In this document: positions 16,994 through 25,198 of the stretch, piece by piece | How the letters are laid out: the number at the start of each line of letters is the position of its first letter | How positions within the stretch are numbered: the stretch's first letter is position 1 | From: CATOSP01 sp965216155 | GTDB lineage: Bacteria; Chloroflexota; Dehalococcoidia; Lucifugimonadales; UBA3495 | DNA: 64,000 nt | NCBI GenBank assembly: GCA_965216155.1 | Contig: CBDCFD010000005.1 | Location: forward strand, 248,001 to 312,000 | Reading direction: 5' to 3' | Made by a program: the position numbers and the translations under genes | The notes under the pieces: generated by a model | The model's database searches: none | The model's input: only the letters and a program-made list of their open reading frames with translations | What the model was told of the DNA's origin: nothing

Positions 16994-17314
16994 CTACCGG
17001 CGCAGCCGGTTCATGGACGGGACGAAAGGCACAAAGGGGACCAACGCCAGGTGCCGGGCGCGTTGGATCGCCAGACGCAGCGCCCGCTGGTGCTTCGCGC
17101 AGACACCGCTCCTGCGGCGCGGTTCTATCTTGGCGCGATCCGAGATGTAGCGCCGTATTCGCTCGACGTCTTTGTAGTCGATGTTCTTTACGTGCTCCAC
17201 GCAGAAAGAACACACCTTGCGCCGGGGAGCGTACCTTCCCCGCGGGCGGCGGCCGCCGGGACCGCCTCGTGCGGGTGGCCTGCCCTGGGGTGGGCGAGAT
17301 GGTGCATTAGTCAT
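16994..17314 (-). CDS. rpsR: 30S ribosomal protein S18
   Basis: A 106-residue S18. The conserved core KNIDYKDVERIRRYISDRAK and AKHQRALRLAIQRARHLALV is intact. The N-terminal 30 residues are a Gly/Arg/Pro-rich extension, and CSFC plus the later Cys/His residues make a zinc-binding (C+) form. The tail repeats VPFVPFVPS. Order rpsF-ssb-rpsR is the classic one; S6 and S18 form a dimer on the 30S platform. Confidence 0.95.
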   Translation of the reverse strand: MTNAPSRPPQGRPPARGGPGGRRPRGRYAPRRKVCSFCVEHVKNIDYKDVERIRRYISDRAKIEPRRRSGVCAKHQRALRLAIQRARHLALVPFVPFVPSMNRLRR

Positions 17315-17347
17315 ATCAGTCCTGGTCCTCCGGGTTTATATAAAGGG

Positions 17348-17782
17348 TTAGAAGGGGAGCTCGTCGACATCCCCTTCGTCCATGCCTGGGCCGTCGTTGA
17401 CTCGTCCGGCGCCGCCCCCATATTCATTCGCGCCGCCAGGCTCCATTCCGTCACCGGAACGCCCGAGAAATTGCACGTCCGTTAGGTTGATGTCGTTGGA
17501 AAACCGGGTCTGGCCGTCGTTGCCCTGGTAGCTCCGGCTCCGCAAACGGCCCTCTACGTAGACCTGACGCCCCTTTGCCAGGAATTGGTTACAGGTCTCA
17601 GCCAGTCTGCCAAAGGCGCTAACGTTAAACCACTCGGTCTCTTCCCGTTGCTCACCACTGGAAGTGGTGTACCGCCGGCTTGATGCGACACTAAAGTTCG
17701 TAACAGTCTGGCCGCTAGCCAGATATCTCATTTCGGGGTCCCTGCCAAGATAACCGATGACGATGATCTTGTTCAACTCCAC
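17348..17782 (-). CDS. ssb: Single-stranded DNA-binding protein
   Basis: A 144-residue SSB: N-terminal OB-fold (NKIIVIGYLGRDPEMRYLAS, TNFSVASSRR, FLAKGRQVYVEGRLRSRSYQ), a Gly/Asn-rich linker and the acidic C-terminal tip ending DVDELPF, which docks partner proteins. GTG start at 17782, five bases after the rpsF stop, with AAGGGG as ribosome site. Lies between rpsF and rpsR as usual. Confidence 0.96.
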   Translation of the reverse strand: MELNKIIVIGYLGRDPEMRYLASGQTVTNFSVASSRRYTTSSGEQREETEWFNVSAFGRLAETCNQFLAKGRQVYVEGRLRSRSYQGNDGQTRFSNDINLTDVQFLGRSGDGMEPGGANEYGGGAGRVNDGPGMDEGDVDELPF

Positions 17783-17787
17783 CCCCT

Positions 17788-18369
17788 TCAGGCCGGAGCT
17801 TGTTCGCTGCCGGAGGGTTCTTCCCCACCGGCTTCCGGTCCTTCCGCCGCTTCTGTTGTGGTTGTTGGCGCTTCAGCTACGGCTACCGCCGCCGGAGCAG
17901 ATGCCTCTGGCGCCGCTTCTTCCACCGCTATGGTCATTGACGCAGACGCATCGGCGGGCTGTTCCGCCGCCGGAGCCGAGGGCGCTTGTGCCCCGTCCTC
18001 TGCCGCGTCTTCAGGCTGTTCCGCCACCGCCGCCTGGACAACAACCGGAACTGGTTCCGGAATCGGCTGCGGCGGGCCTGTGACGGTAAGCAGGGACCTG
18101 AGGACCTGCTCATCCAGGCGTAGAAACGTTAGCAACTCTTGGTTGAAGGGCGTTTCTGTGCTGAACCTGGTCAGGTGATAACTCCCTTCCAGGAAATGAT
18201 ATGGACCCTTCTTGATGGCGTAGGCAAGACGGCGGGTGCCCCAGGTCTCTTCGTGGTCTATTTCGGAGTCGCGGTTGGTGATGTATTCCTTAATCCGTAC
18301 CCATTCGGCGGACGCTTGCTCCTGGTTCAGCATGGGGCTTAGGACTACTACAAGCTCATAATGGCGCAA
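17788..18369 (-). CDS. rpsF: 30S ribosomal protein S6 with long Ala/Pro/Glu tail
   Basis: The first about 95 residues are a normal S6 (MRHYELVVVLSPMLNQEQAS, TWGTRRLAYAIKKGPYHFLE, LTFLRLDEQVLRSLLTVTG). The remaining about 95 residues are a low-complexity tail rich in Ala, Pro and Glu, ending GEEPSGSEQAPA, so the protein is 193 residues instead of about 100. The tail is likely disordered; its role is unknown. A good promoter lies at 18421-18450. S6 pairs with S18, encoded two genes downstream. Confidence 0.94.
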   Translation of the reverse strand: MRHYELVVVLSPMLNQEQASAEWVRIKEYITNRDSEIDHEETWGTRRLAYAIKKGPYHFLEGSYHLTRFSTETPFNQELLTFLRLDEQVLRSLLTVTGPPQPIPEPVPVVVQAAVAEQPEDAAEDGAQAPSAPAAEQPADASASMTIAVEEAAPEASAPAAVAVAEAPTTTTEAAEGPEAGGEEPSGSEQAPA

Positions 18370-18420
18370 AAGGAGGCTCCTCGGCGGTTACGCGGATGAA
18401 TACGCGGACAATTAGGTCTG

Positions 18421-18450
18421 ATTATAGCATCCGGGAATTGCGGGTCTCAA
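18421..18450 (-). promoter_or_regulatory. Promoter of rpsF-ssb-rpsR
   Basis: On the minus strand: TTGAGA (18445-18450), 18-base spacer, perfect -10 TATAAT (18421-18426). It abuts the end of glyA and gives a leader of about 45 bases before the rpsF ATG. Confidence 0.75.
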
Positions 18451-19695
18451 CTACGAATCGAGCCCCGGTACCGGATAACGTGAGACCAACGCCCCGACCT
18501 CCTGGGTCACCTGCCGGTGAACGGCCTCGTCGTCCATGTTCGTGAGGGTCTTTACGATCAATCGGGCGGTCTCACGGACTGCGGATTCGTCGAATCCGCG
18601 GCTTGTAATGGCAGGGGTCCCCAGGCGCAAGCCGCTGGTCACGCGAGGCGGCTTGGTGTCGAAGGGTATGGCGTTCTTGTTGACTACGATACCGGCCTTT
18701 TCGAGGGCCGTTTCGGCTTGCTGACCGGTTAGGTTGAGAGGAGTGAGGTCCACTAAGCAGAGATGGTTGTCGGTACCGTTGGACACCAGGCGCATCCCTG
18801 CCTCCGACAACTCCTGGGCCAGTGCGCGGCAGTTGGCTACAATCTGCTCGGCGTATCTGGCGAAGTCCGGGCCCATAGCTTCCCCGAAGCAAACAGCCTT
18901 GGCGGCTATCACGTGCATAAACGGCCCGCCCTGGGTGAAAGGAAACACGCCGAAGTCGATGTCCCGCGCCAGGTCGTTGTTCGAGAGGATAAACCCACCC
19001 CTGGGACCGCGCAGGCTCTTCTGAGTTGTGGAGGTCACGACCTGGGCGTGGGGCAGCGGCGATGGGTGGGCCCCTCCGGCCACCAAACCCGCGATGTGGG
19101 CCATGTCTACCATTAGGGGCGCTTCTACCATGTCGGCGATTTCACGGAACCGGGCGAAATCGATGGTCCGGGGGTAGGAACTGCAACCGGTCACGATCAG
19201 CTTGGGACGGTGTTCCAGGGCAAGCCGCTCCACCTCGTCGTAGTCGATGGTCTCGGAGTCTCGGTCTACCCCGTATGAGATGAAGTCGTATAGCTTGCCG
19301 GAGAAGTTGACGGACGCCCCATGTGTGAGGTGACCGCCGTGGTCCAAGCGCATCCCCATCACCTTGTCGCCCGGCTGGAGCAGGGAGAAGTAAACCGCCA
19401 TGTTGGCCTGGGCGCCGCTGTGAGGTTGGACATTAGCGTGGTCGGCTCCGAACACCTGCTGGGCCCGCTGGATGGCCAGCCGTTCCACCACGTCCACGTA
19501 CTCGCAGCCACCGTAATAGCGGCGTCCGGGGTAGCCCTCGGCGTACTTGTTGTTCATCAGCCCCATCTGGGCTTCCAGCACGGCCATACTGGCGTAATTC
19601 TCAGACGCGATCAGCACAATGGAGTTGCGCTGCCGCTCGTTTTCTTGCTCGATAGCCCGGGCGACCTCCGGGTCCTTTTCCGCTACTCGGGACAT
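18451..19695 (-). CDS. glyA: Serine hydroxymethyltransferase
   Basis: A 414-residue PLP enzyme that converts serine and tetrahydrofolate to glycine and methylene-THF. Start at 19695 (ATG behind GAGGAGGACCA) is preferred to the longer frame from 19749, because homology begins at KDPEVARAIEQENERQRNSI. IASENYAS, NKYAEGYPGRRYYGG and GPRGGFIL are typical. The PLP-lysine site reads VVTSTTQKSLRGPRGG: the Lys is present, but the His that usually precedes it is Gln. A strong promoter lies about 110 bases upstream. Confidence 0.95.
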   Translation of the reverse strand: MSRVAEKDPEVARAIEQENERQRNSIVLIASENYASMAVLEAQMGLMNNKYAEGYPGRRYYGGCEYVDVVERLAIQRAQQVFGADHANVQPHSGAQANMAVYFSLLQPGDKVMGMRLDHGGHLTHGASVNFSGKLYDFISYGVDRDSETIDYDEVERLALEHRPKLIVTGCSSYPRTIDFARFREIADMVEAPLMVDMAHIAGLVAGGAHPSPLPHAQVVTSTTQKSLRGPRGGFILSNNDLARDIDFGVFPFTQGGPFMHVIAAKAVCFGEAMGPDFARYAEQIVANCRALAQELSEAGMRLVSNGTDNHLCLVDLTPLNLTGQQAETALEKAGIVVNKNAIPFDTKPPRVTSGLRLGTPAITSRGFDESAVRETARLIVKTLTNMDDEAVHRQVTQEVGALVSRYPVPGLDS

Positions 19696-19804
19696 TGGTC
19701 CTCCTCTCGATCCGCTCCAACCGGCGGCGCAGGTCTCACTTCTACCCACCTCTCAATCGGGGCAACGGAAGAGGGACTGCGGCGCGTTTGGTCGCGGCCA
19801 AGGT

Positions 19805-19833
19805 AGTGTATCCTCGGCCCGAAAGCGTGTCAA
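19805..19833 (-). promoter_or_regulatory. Promoter of glyA
   Basis: On the minus strand: perfect TTGACA (19828-19833), 17-base spacer, TACACT (19805-19810). Predicted leader is about 100 bases; no known riboswitch pattern was recognised in it. Confidence 0.7.
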
Positions 19834-20274
19834 CGACGCCCGGCCGCAGGGCAATCGCGTCTTGAATTGGACTACTGACACCCCGCCCTTCCCACCTGGG
19901 GTGACCACCCCTTACCATAATCCTTAATCCCTGCCGGAATCCCGTCCCGGTCCAAATCCCTAATCCGCCGCCCAGGTAAGATAAGTGCAAAGTCCCGGAG
20001 GTGTCCATTAAGTGTTGACGCAGCATCCAACTCGTCATTCCCGCCCCTCCCTCGTCATTCCCGCTTTCGCGGGAATCCACCGCCCCGGTTATGGAGGTTT
20101 GCCAACCCCGGGCAGACGGCGAGAATCAGACAACTTCGCAATCATCCTGGCCGCCCAGGCCCCATGTACCAAAATGGCCCACAATTTCCCTGAAATAAAA
20201 TCTCCAGCTTCAGAACACCCGAATGTGTGCCATCGACTATATCCAAAATCTAGTGGAGCAAACCAACCGGCGCC
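19834..20274. other. Gene-free intergenic region with REP-like repeat
   Basis: About 440 bases upstream of glyA. It contains a palindromic repeat (20031-20080) and otherwise no gene that can be supported. Open frames crossing it translate the repeat and show no family features. Confidence 0.6.
20031..20080. repeat. REP-like palindromic repeat (ATTCCC...GGGAAT type)
   Basis: CTCGTCATTCCCGC occurs twice (20031-20044 and 20051-20064). The second copy continues into a perfect palindrome, ATTCCCGC (20057-20064), loop TTTC, GCGGGAAT (20069-20076). This ATTCCC/GGGAAT layout is the widespread dRS3-like or REP-like intergenic repeat seen in many phyla; only one palindromic copy is present in the window. 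Confidence 0.7.
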
Positions 20275-20589
20275 ATGAGTCCTGGCTCTGAAATTAACGG
20301 GTTGCGGTCCCGGGTCCGCGCCCTCAAACGTAAACTGGCCCATCCGTTGGCGGAACTCCACCTCCAATGCATGGCCGATGAGCTATGTTTGGAGTGGACC
20401 TGCGCCCAGGCAGACCGCCAACCCTTTCCCAACTCTCAAGCCTTTGTCATCCGGGTCGCCGGCTCCGGTTACCGTCTGCATACCTTCACGGCCGTCGTCC
20501 GCTACCTGGAACGCTGCCGCGCTCAAAACCAACCTCCCGACCCTCGGGATCTGCTCCAGACCCTGCTGCCCTGGACCCCATCGCCGTAG
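20275..20589 (+). CDS. Small hypothetical protein
   Basis: A 104-residue frame, ATG at 20275, without a clear ribosome site. The N-terminus is basic (LRSRVRALKRKLAHPLAELH) and the end reads PPDPRDLLQTLLPW. The middle, VAGSGYRLHTFTAVVRYLER, looks like a folded helical protein rather than noise. No named family recognised. It stands alone between two repeat-bearing intergenic stretches, so it could belong to a small mobile or repeated cassette (inference). Confidence 0.4.
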   Translation: MSPGSEINGLRSRVRALKRKLAHPLAELHLQCMADELCLEWTCAQADRQPFPNSQAFVIRVAGSGYRLHTFTAVVRYLERCRAQNQPPDPRDLLQTLLPWTPSP

Positions 20590-20920
20590 GGGCAACCCTT
20601 ATGGTTGCCTATTCTGGCCGTGAATAGGTTAAGATGCGATTGCCCTGCACCCGGCCGCCCCCGTGGGCTTCCAAATCTTCGCAATCTTCGTATGAACTGT
20701 GACTTCTTTGATTCAAAGATGGTCATAATTGGAGAATCAGGGCCATCCCGGAATCGCATGAATCCCAGTTCAGACAATAACTCCCATAATCGAAAGTGCT
20801 GGAGACTGAGGTAAGGCGAATTGCGTCTGATAATCCGCTCATGTAAAGTAATTTCCCGGCTGGCCGCCGTGGCACCGGGGAGGCCGAAACAGGCCGACAC
20901 AATGGTATGCAGGAGGGGGA
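20590..20920. other. Intergenic region with overlapping hairpins
   Basis: 331 bases. GGCAACC (20591-20597) pairs with GGTTGCC (20603-20609), and CCTATTC (20608-20614) pairs with GAATAGG (20622-20628); the second could terminate the hypothetical gene. The next 200 bases hold AT-richer, decayed-looking sequence with no supported gene. Confidence 0.5.
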
Positions 20921-21505
20921 ATGTCTTCCGACCGGGAACCATCGACCACCCGTGAATTCATAGACGCTTTGCTGAGTCCCAACCGGCTCGCGGCAGCGGA
21001 CCCCTTGGTGATCTTCAGCTTCTGTCCAATCAACATCCATGAGACGGTTGCCGACATTGGGTGCGGCCCCGGCTTCTTCACGGTCCCCCTCGCCAAGTCG
21101 CTGATAAACGGAAAGCTATATGCCCTGGATATCGACGAGGAGATGGTCGCGGCCTGTCAGCAGAGAGTCTTGGATGCCCGGATGGGCAATGTGGAAGTCT
21201 TGCAATGCGGTGAGTACGATTTCCCGGTGGAGCCTGAATCGTTGGACGGTGCGTTCGTGGCTTTCGTAGTCCACCACAGCCCGGACCGGCCCCGGTTCCT
21301 CAGCGCGGTGCGGGACCTGGTCTTGCCCAAGGGATGGTGCGTGGTACTGGAGTGGTACAAGAAGGAGACCGAGTCCGGCCCTCCCCTTGGACACCGGCTG
21401 GACCCCGAAGAACTCGTGCAACTCGCCAGGGGCGCAGGGTTCAGAAGCCTGGGTTGGCGCGACCTTAACGGCGAGCAATACATGGTGACCTTCCGCCGCA
21501 GTTAG
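20921..21505 (+). CDS. Class I SAM-dependent methyltransferase
   Basis: A 194-residue methyltransferase. The SAM-binding motif I is VADIGCGPGFFTVPLAKSL, followed by KLYALDIDEEMVAACQQRV (motif II with the acidic ribose ligand) and SLDGAFVAFVVHHSPDRPRF (motif IV region). It fits the UbiE/type-11 group in size and layout. ATG at 20921 is preceded by AGGAGGGGGA. It converges on the CocE gene with a 4-base overlap of their ends. Substrate unknown. Confidence 0.9.
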   Translation: MSSDREPSTTREFIDALLSPNRLAAADPLVIFSFCPINIHETVADIGCGPGFFTVPLAKSLINGKLYALDIDEEMVAACQQRVLDARMGNVEVLQCGEYDFPVEPESLDGAFVAFVVHHSPDRPRFLSAVRDLVLPKGWCVVLEWYKKETESGPPLGHRLDPEELVQLARGAGFRSLGWRDLNGEQYMVTFRRS

Positions 21506-23361
21506 TCCAGGGGCTGGCCCCCCGGCGGGACCACCGGCAGCAGGATGTGAGAGGGACGGCGGGCGTCGTGAAATACGCTATTTTGCGCTGGCAGCTTGAC
21601 CGCGGACTCAGCCGGGTTATCCCCTGTGTTCCCGTTCACGTCGAACCTGGGGAAGTTGCTGGAGGATATGTCTAGCCGGATGCGGTGCCCTTTCACAAAC
21701 AGGTTGCTGGTCGGGAATAGCTGGATCGCTACTTGATAGATTTCCCCGGGTTCCAGCAGTTTCGGACTCTCCCACGACTCCCTGAATTTCGCCCGCAAAA
21801 TTCCGTCGGTCAAGTTCAGCGCGTACCCTTCGGGATAATCGGGTGAGGGCGGGTAGACGTCCAGCAATTTGGCCGTGAAGTCTGTATCCTTCGCCGTCGA
21901 CGAGATCCAGAGCTTCACGGAAAGAGGCCCCGTGACTTCCACGTCCGCCGCCAGATGCTCAGTTTGGAACACCAGAACGTCGCCGCGAGAGGCCAGCGGC
22001 AGGTAGGGTGGCTCGGAGCCGTAGAATTCGGTTGATTCCCGCTGGTCGAACCCTCCCGCTCCCATGATTGGCAAACCGGAGGAAATGTTGCCCCCGACGG
22101 TGGGCGCCGGGTGGTTTGGGTCGAACAAGTAGGTCGACACACCGTGCTCTTCCGTAGGAGTCCCGGTCGAGAGCCGCCCGCCGGGCAGCAAATAGAAAGG
22201 AGTCTCCGAGACTCGTTCCAGAGGCCACGCCGGCTCCTCACGCCACCGTCCCCCGTGGTCCAACCGCCGTTCCGCGTTGCGCTTGCCCGAACCGCCTCCC
22301 ATGATGAACAGCTTGACGGGGTATTCAGGGTCCGCCGACTCACCTTGGCCCTTCAGGTGGTGGTCGAAGAACCGGAGCCGGATATGGTTGAAGTCTTCGT
22401 CCAGGTTTCCGTCGAGCGTAGATTGGGGGCCGAAGTCGGCGTCTCCGGAATAGGTGACCGAGCGCTGGCCGTGGGTCCACGGGCCCATTATCAACGAAAC
22501 CGGCCCCTTCTTCATGGCTGAGAGCGCGGCGTAGTTGTCGGTTGTGCTACGCGCATAGGGGTCGTACCAGCTACCCATGTGGACCTGGGGCACGTCGGAG
22601 AACTCGGAGTAGTGGGCCTCGGCGCATAGCCCAATCTGTTTCCAGTAATCGTCGAAATTCTCGTGCCGCCAGATCTCCAGTAGGTAGCTCTCGTAGTCGG
22701 GAGTCCACTTCAACGGCGAGTGCTCCGGCCTCCAGGGCAGCCGCCGGAACCAATCTTGGATGCTCTGGCTCTCCAGAGCGGCCTTGAGTACCAGTGGGTC
22801 TTCCTGTACTTCCGGGCTGTCCAGGGCTTGGCGGTAGGCCCAGGTGACCTGGCGAAGCTCGAATGCGCCGCCGTTGCGGCAACCGCTAAGGAAAGCGTTG
22901 GAGAAGCCGCCGCAGTCCAACCACATGCAACCCAGGTGCGGAGGGTTCAGGCTGGCCAGGGCAGCCTGGGTATGGGCAGCGTAGGAGGTGCCGTAGGTCC
23001 CGACCTTACCCGCACACCATGATTGTTCCCCGATCCATTCGACGGTGTCGAAGCCGTCTTCGCCCTCATTGACGTACTTGCTGAACCCACCCTGGGAGGC
23101 GAACCGGCCCCTGGTGTCCTGGACCACGGTTGCGTAGCCCCTGGTGGCGAAGAACGCCGCTTCGAGCACCCGGGCCTCGGTGGACTTGTTATAGGGAGTA
23201 CGTTCCAATAGCACTGGAAACGGGCTGTCCAAAGGACGCCCGTCTCGGGCGGGACGGTGGATGTCGGCCATCAGTACGATGCCGTCACGCATTTGCACGG
23301 GCACATTGGTCTCGGTGTGTACCTCGTAGACCACCTGAGAAGAGCTATCCGTTTGCGCCAT
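21502..23361 (-). CDS. CocE/NonD family hydrolase (X-Pro dipeptidyl-peptidase S15-like)
   Basis: A 619-residue alpha/beta hydrolase. The N-terminal catalytic domain has MRDGIVLMADIHRPA, ATVVQDTRGRFASQGGF and the nucleophile elbow GTYGTSYAAHTQ; the C-terminal jelly-roll domain has HRIRLDISSSNFPRFDVN. This is the cocaine-esterase/S15 peptidase layout; such enzymes cleave esters or amides. Start at 23361 (ATG behind GAGGTAGA) is chosen over 23484 because the extra 41 residues are not typical. No secretion signal is evident. Substrate unknown. Confidence 0.9.
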   Translation of the reverse strand: MAQTDSSSQVVYEVHTETNVPVQMRDGIVLMADIHRPARDGRPLDSPFPVLLERTPYNKSTEARVLEAAFFATRGYATVVQDTRGRFASQGGFSKYVNEGEDGFDTVEWIGEQSWCAGKVGTYGTSYAAHTQAALASLNPPHLGCMWLDCGGFSNAFLSGCRNGGAFELRQVTWAYRQALDSPEVQEDPLVLKAALESQSIQDWFRRLPWRPEHSPLKWTPDYESYLLEIWRHENFDDYWKQIGLCAEAHYSEFSDVPQVHMGSWYDPYARSTTDNYAALSAMKKGPVSLIMGPWTHGQRSVTYSGDADFGPQSTLDGNLDEDFNHIRLRFFDHHLKGQGESADPEYPVKLFIMGGGSGKRNAERRLDHGGRWREEPAWPLERVSETPFYLLPGGRLSTGTPTEEHGVSTYLFDPNHPAPTVGGNISSGLPIMGAGGFDQRESTEFYGSEPPYLPLASRGDVLVFQTEHLAADVEVTGPLSVKLWISSTAKDTDFTAKLLDVYPPSPDYPEGYALNLTDGILRAKFRESWESPKLLEPGEIYQVAIQLFPTSNLFVKGHRIRLDISSSNFPRFDVNGNTGDNPAESAVKLPAQNSVFHDARRPSHILLPVVPPGGQPLD

Positions 23362-23687
23362 TTCTACCTCGAAGTCCTTCTTATACAGCGTCAATTGCTG
23401 CACCCGGCTTTGGGTCTTTGGCGGGCTCCACGAAGGCCCCGTCAAGCCTGGTCCCGTCGCTGGTGGTGGTGCTGACCAGATCAACTAACATTGGGACCGC
23501 CCCTCCGCCACATGTTTCCCTGGCTACGATTTTAGTAGCCGGAGAGCCGTGGTGGCCCCATTTTAGGCATCGCCGGGTATCGGCGCAACAACGGATGCGA
23601 GCGCTCCTCGTAGCCACCGTTGTTGACACTCAAATCGGACCGCCTCTATAGTTAGGCGCAAGCACTGGTAGTGTTGAGGAGGTCTCT
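23362..23687. other. Divergent intergenic region
   Basis: 326 bases between the CocE gene (minus) and trxB (plus). It contains GGCTAC/GTAGCC inverted repeats around 23520-23542 and the trxB promoter at 23623-23652; nothing else was recognised. Confidence 0.55.
23623..23652 (+). promoter_or_regulatory. Promoter of the thioredoxin reductase gene
   Basis: TTGACA (23623-23628), 18-base spacer, TATAGT (23647-23652). The predicted leader is about 30 bases and carries GAGGAGG ahead of the GTG at 23688. Confidence 0.75.
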
Positions 23688-24617
23688 GTGGCGGCTAACG
23701 ACTATGACGTTTTGGTGATTGGCGCAGGTCTCGCCGGCATGACGGCGGCGATGTACGCCTCTAGGTACGGTATGCGCACCGGCTTGGTCGAGCGGATGAT
23801 GGGCGGGGCGCAGATCATCAACCTCGAAAGGATAGAAAACTTCCCCGGCTTTCCCCAGGGCGTTGCCGGTGCGGAGCTTGGTCCTTTGGTACAGGAACAG
23901 GCCATGGATGCCGGAGCCGAGTTCATCATGGGTGAGGTGGCCTCCATCTCCCGCGACGCCGACTTCAAGATGGTGGAGACAGACGCCGGCGGGTACCGGG
24001 CCAAGGCCGTAATCGTGGCCGCCGGCTCCAACCTTCGCCAACTCGGCATCCCCGGAGAAGAGGAGATGTTCGGGCGTGGGGTTTCCCACTGCGCGACCTG
24101 CGACGGCCCGCTCTACATGGGGCAGGTGGTGGGCGTCGTCGGCGGTGGAGATTCAGCGGCGGACGAAGCGCTTAGCCTCACCGAATACGTCGACAAGGTC
24201 CTCCTGTTCCACCGGAGGGACCAGTTGAGGGCGCACCGGGCGGTCCAGGAACGCTTACACTACCACCGGAAAATTGAGGTTGTCTGGAACACGGTGGTGG
24301 AAGAAGTCTTGGGAGAGGACACCGTAAGCGCTGTCAAGACCAGGAACGTGATTACCAACATCGAAAACACCGTCAGTCTTACCGGGCTGTTCGTTTACGT
24401 GGGGCTGGAACCCAACTCGTCCCTGGTAAGCAACCTGGTCCAGGTGGACAACGCCGGGCACATCCCGGTCAACATCTCCATGGAGACCCAGGTAGCCGGA
24501 CTGTACGCGGTGGGTGACATCCGGCAGAACTCGGCTTCCCAGTTGGCGTCGGCCGTGGGAGACGGCGCAACCGCCGCGATTTCGGCCTTTAATTTTGTCC
24601 GGAGTAGAAACTGGTAG
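23688..24617 (+). CDS. trxB: Thioredoxin-disulfide reductase
   Basis: A 309-residue flavoprotein that passes electrons from NADPH to thioredoxin. FAD motif VLVIGAGLAGMTAAMYASRY, redox pair CATC (residues 135 and 138) in GVSHCATCDGP, NAD(P) motif VVGVVGGGDSAADEAL, and the FAD C-terminal motif LYAVGDIRQ. After GxGxxA-type Rossmann there is FHRRDQLRAHR, where low-Mr TrxB has HRRxxxRA for NADPH. GTG start behind GAGGAGG, with its own promoter. Confidence 0.93.
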   Translation: MAANDYDVLVIGAGLAGMTAAMYASRYGMRTGLVERMMGGAQIINLERIENFPGFPQGVAGAELGPLVQEQAMDAGAEFIMGEVASISRDADFKMVETDAGGYRAKAVIVAAGSNLRQLGIPGEEEMFGRGVSHCATCDGPLYMGQVVGVVGGGDSAADEALSLTEYVDKVLLFHRRDQLRAHRAVQERLHYHRKIEVVWNTVVEEVLGEDTVSAVKTRNVITNIENTVSLTGLFVYVGLEPNSSLVSNLVQVDNAGHIPVNISMETQVAGLYAVGDIRQNSASQLASAVGDGATAAISAFNFVRSRNW

Positions 24618-24689
24618 CGGTCAAAGGAGACTGGCGAGGCCGCGCCGTTATCACCTAAGCCGTCATCACTTAATGAATAGGAGGGAGCT

Positions 24690-25052
24690 ATGGACCTGGT
24701 AGAGGAACAGCTACGCAATAGCAAGGTTATCGCCGTCGTAGGCTTATCCGACAACCCGGACCGGGACAGCCACCGGGTTTCCAAGTACATGCAGTCCCAG
24801 GGGTACCGGATCATTCCCGTAAACCCCATGATCGAAGAAGCCCTGGGGGAGAAGAGCTATCCCGACCTGAAATCGGTGCCGGAGCCCATCGACATGGTCG
24901 ACGTCTTCCGCCGCTCCGAGTTGGTAGCTCCCGTGGTGGACGAGGCCATCGAGGTCGGAGTCAAGTACATCTGGATGCAGGACGGAGTCATCAACGAGGA
25001 GGCGGCGGCAAAGGCCGAGGCCGCTGGAATCCCCGTTGTTATGGATGATTGA
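24690..25052 (+). CDS. CoA-binding domain protein (YccU-like)
   Basis: A 120-residue stand-alone CoA-binding Rossmann domain: SKVIAVVGLSDNPDRDSHRV, GYRIIPVNPMIEEALGEKSY, PIDMVDVFRRSELVAPVVDE and KYIWMQDGVINEEAAAKAEA are the four hallmark segments. Family members bind CoA or similar nucleotides; cellular role not settled. ATG behind GGAGGGAG, 72 bases after trxB, so possibly co-transcribed. Confidence 0.92.
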   Translation: MDLVEEQLRNSKVIAVVGLSDNPDRDSHRVSKYMQSQGYRIIPVNPMIEEALGEKSYPDLKSVPEPIDMVDVFRRSELVAPVVDEAIEVGVKYIWMQDGVINEEAAAKAEAAGIPVVMDD

Positions 25053-25140
25053 ACGCTCCGAGTCCATCGCCGCCGGTTCGGCGGCCAGCAGGCCAACAAC
25101 AACCCCACGACGTAATCCAATAGCAAATGGCATATCCGGT

Positions 25141-25165
25141 GAAGAGGCCCGTCCAGGGCCTCTTC
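25141..25165 (+). terminator. Strong hairpin between CoA-binding gene and SDR
   Basis: GAAGAGGCCC (25141-25150) pairs perfectly with GGGCCTCTTC (25156-25165) around a 5-base loop. No U-tract follows, so it may act as a Rho-assisted terminator or RNA-stabilising stem. Confidence 0.55.
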
Positions 25166-25198
25166 GGGTCCCAATACAGACGCCCACGGAGTGGAAGC

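Noticed and set aside
19742..20080. Minus-strand 112-residue frame upstream of glyA
   Set aside because: It translates a REP-like palindrome (MDSRESGNDEG is the repeat) and covers the glyA promoter; no family features.
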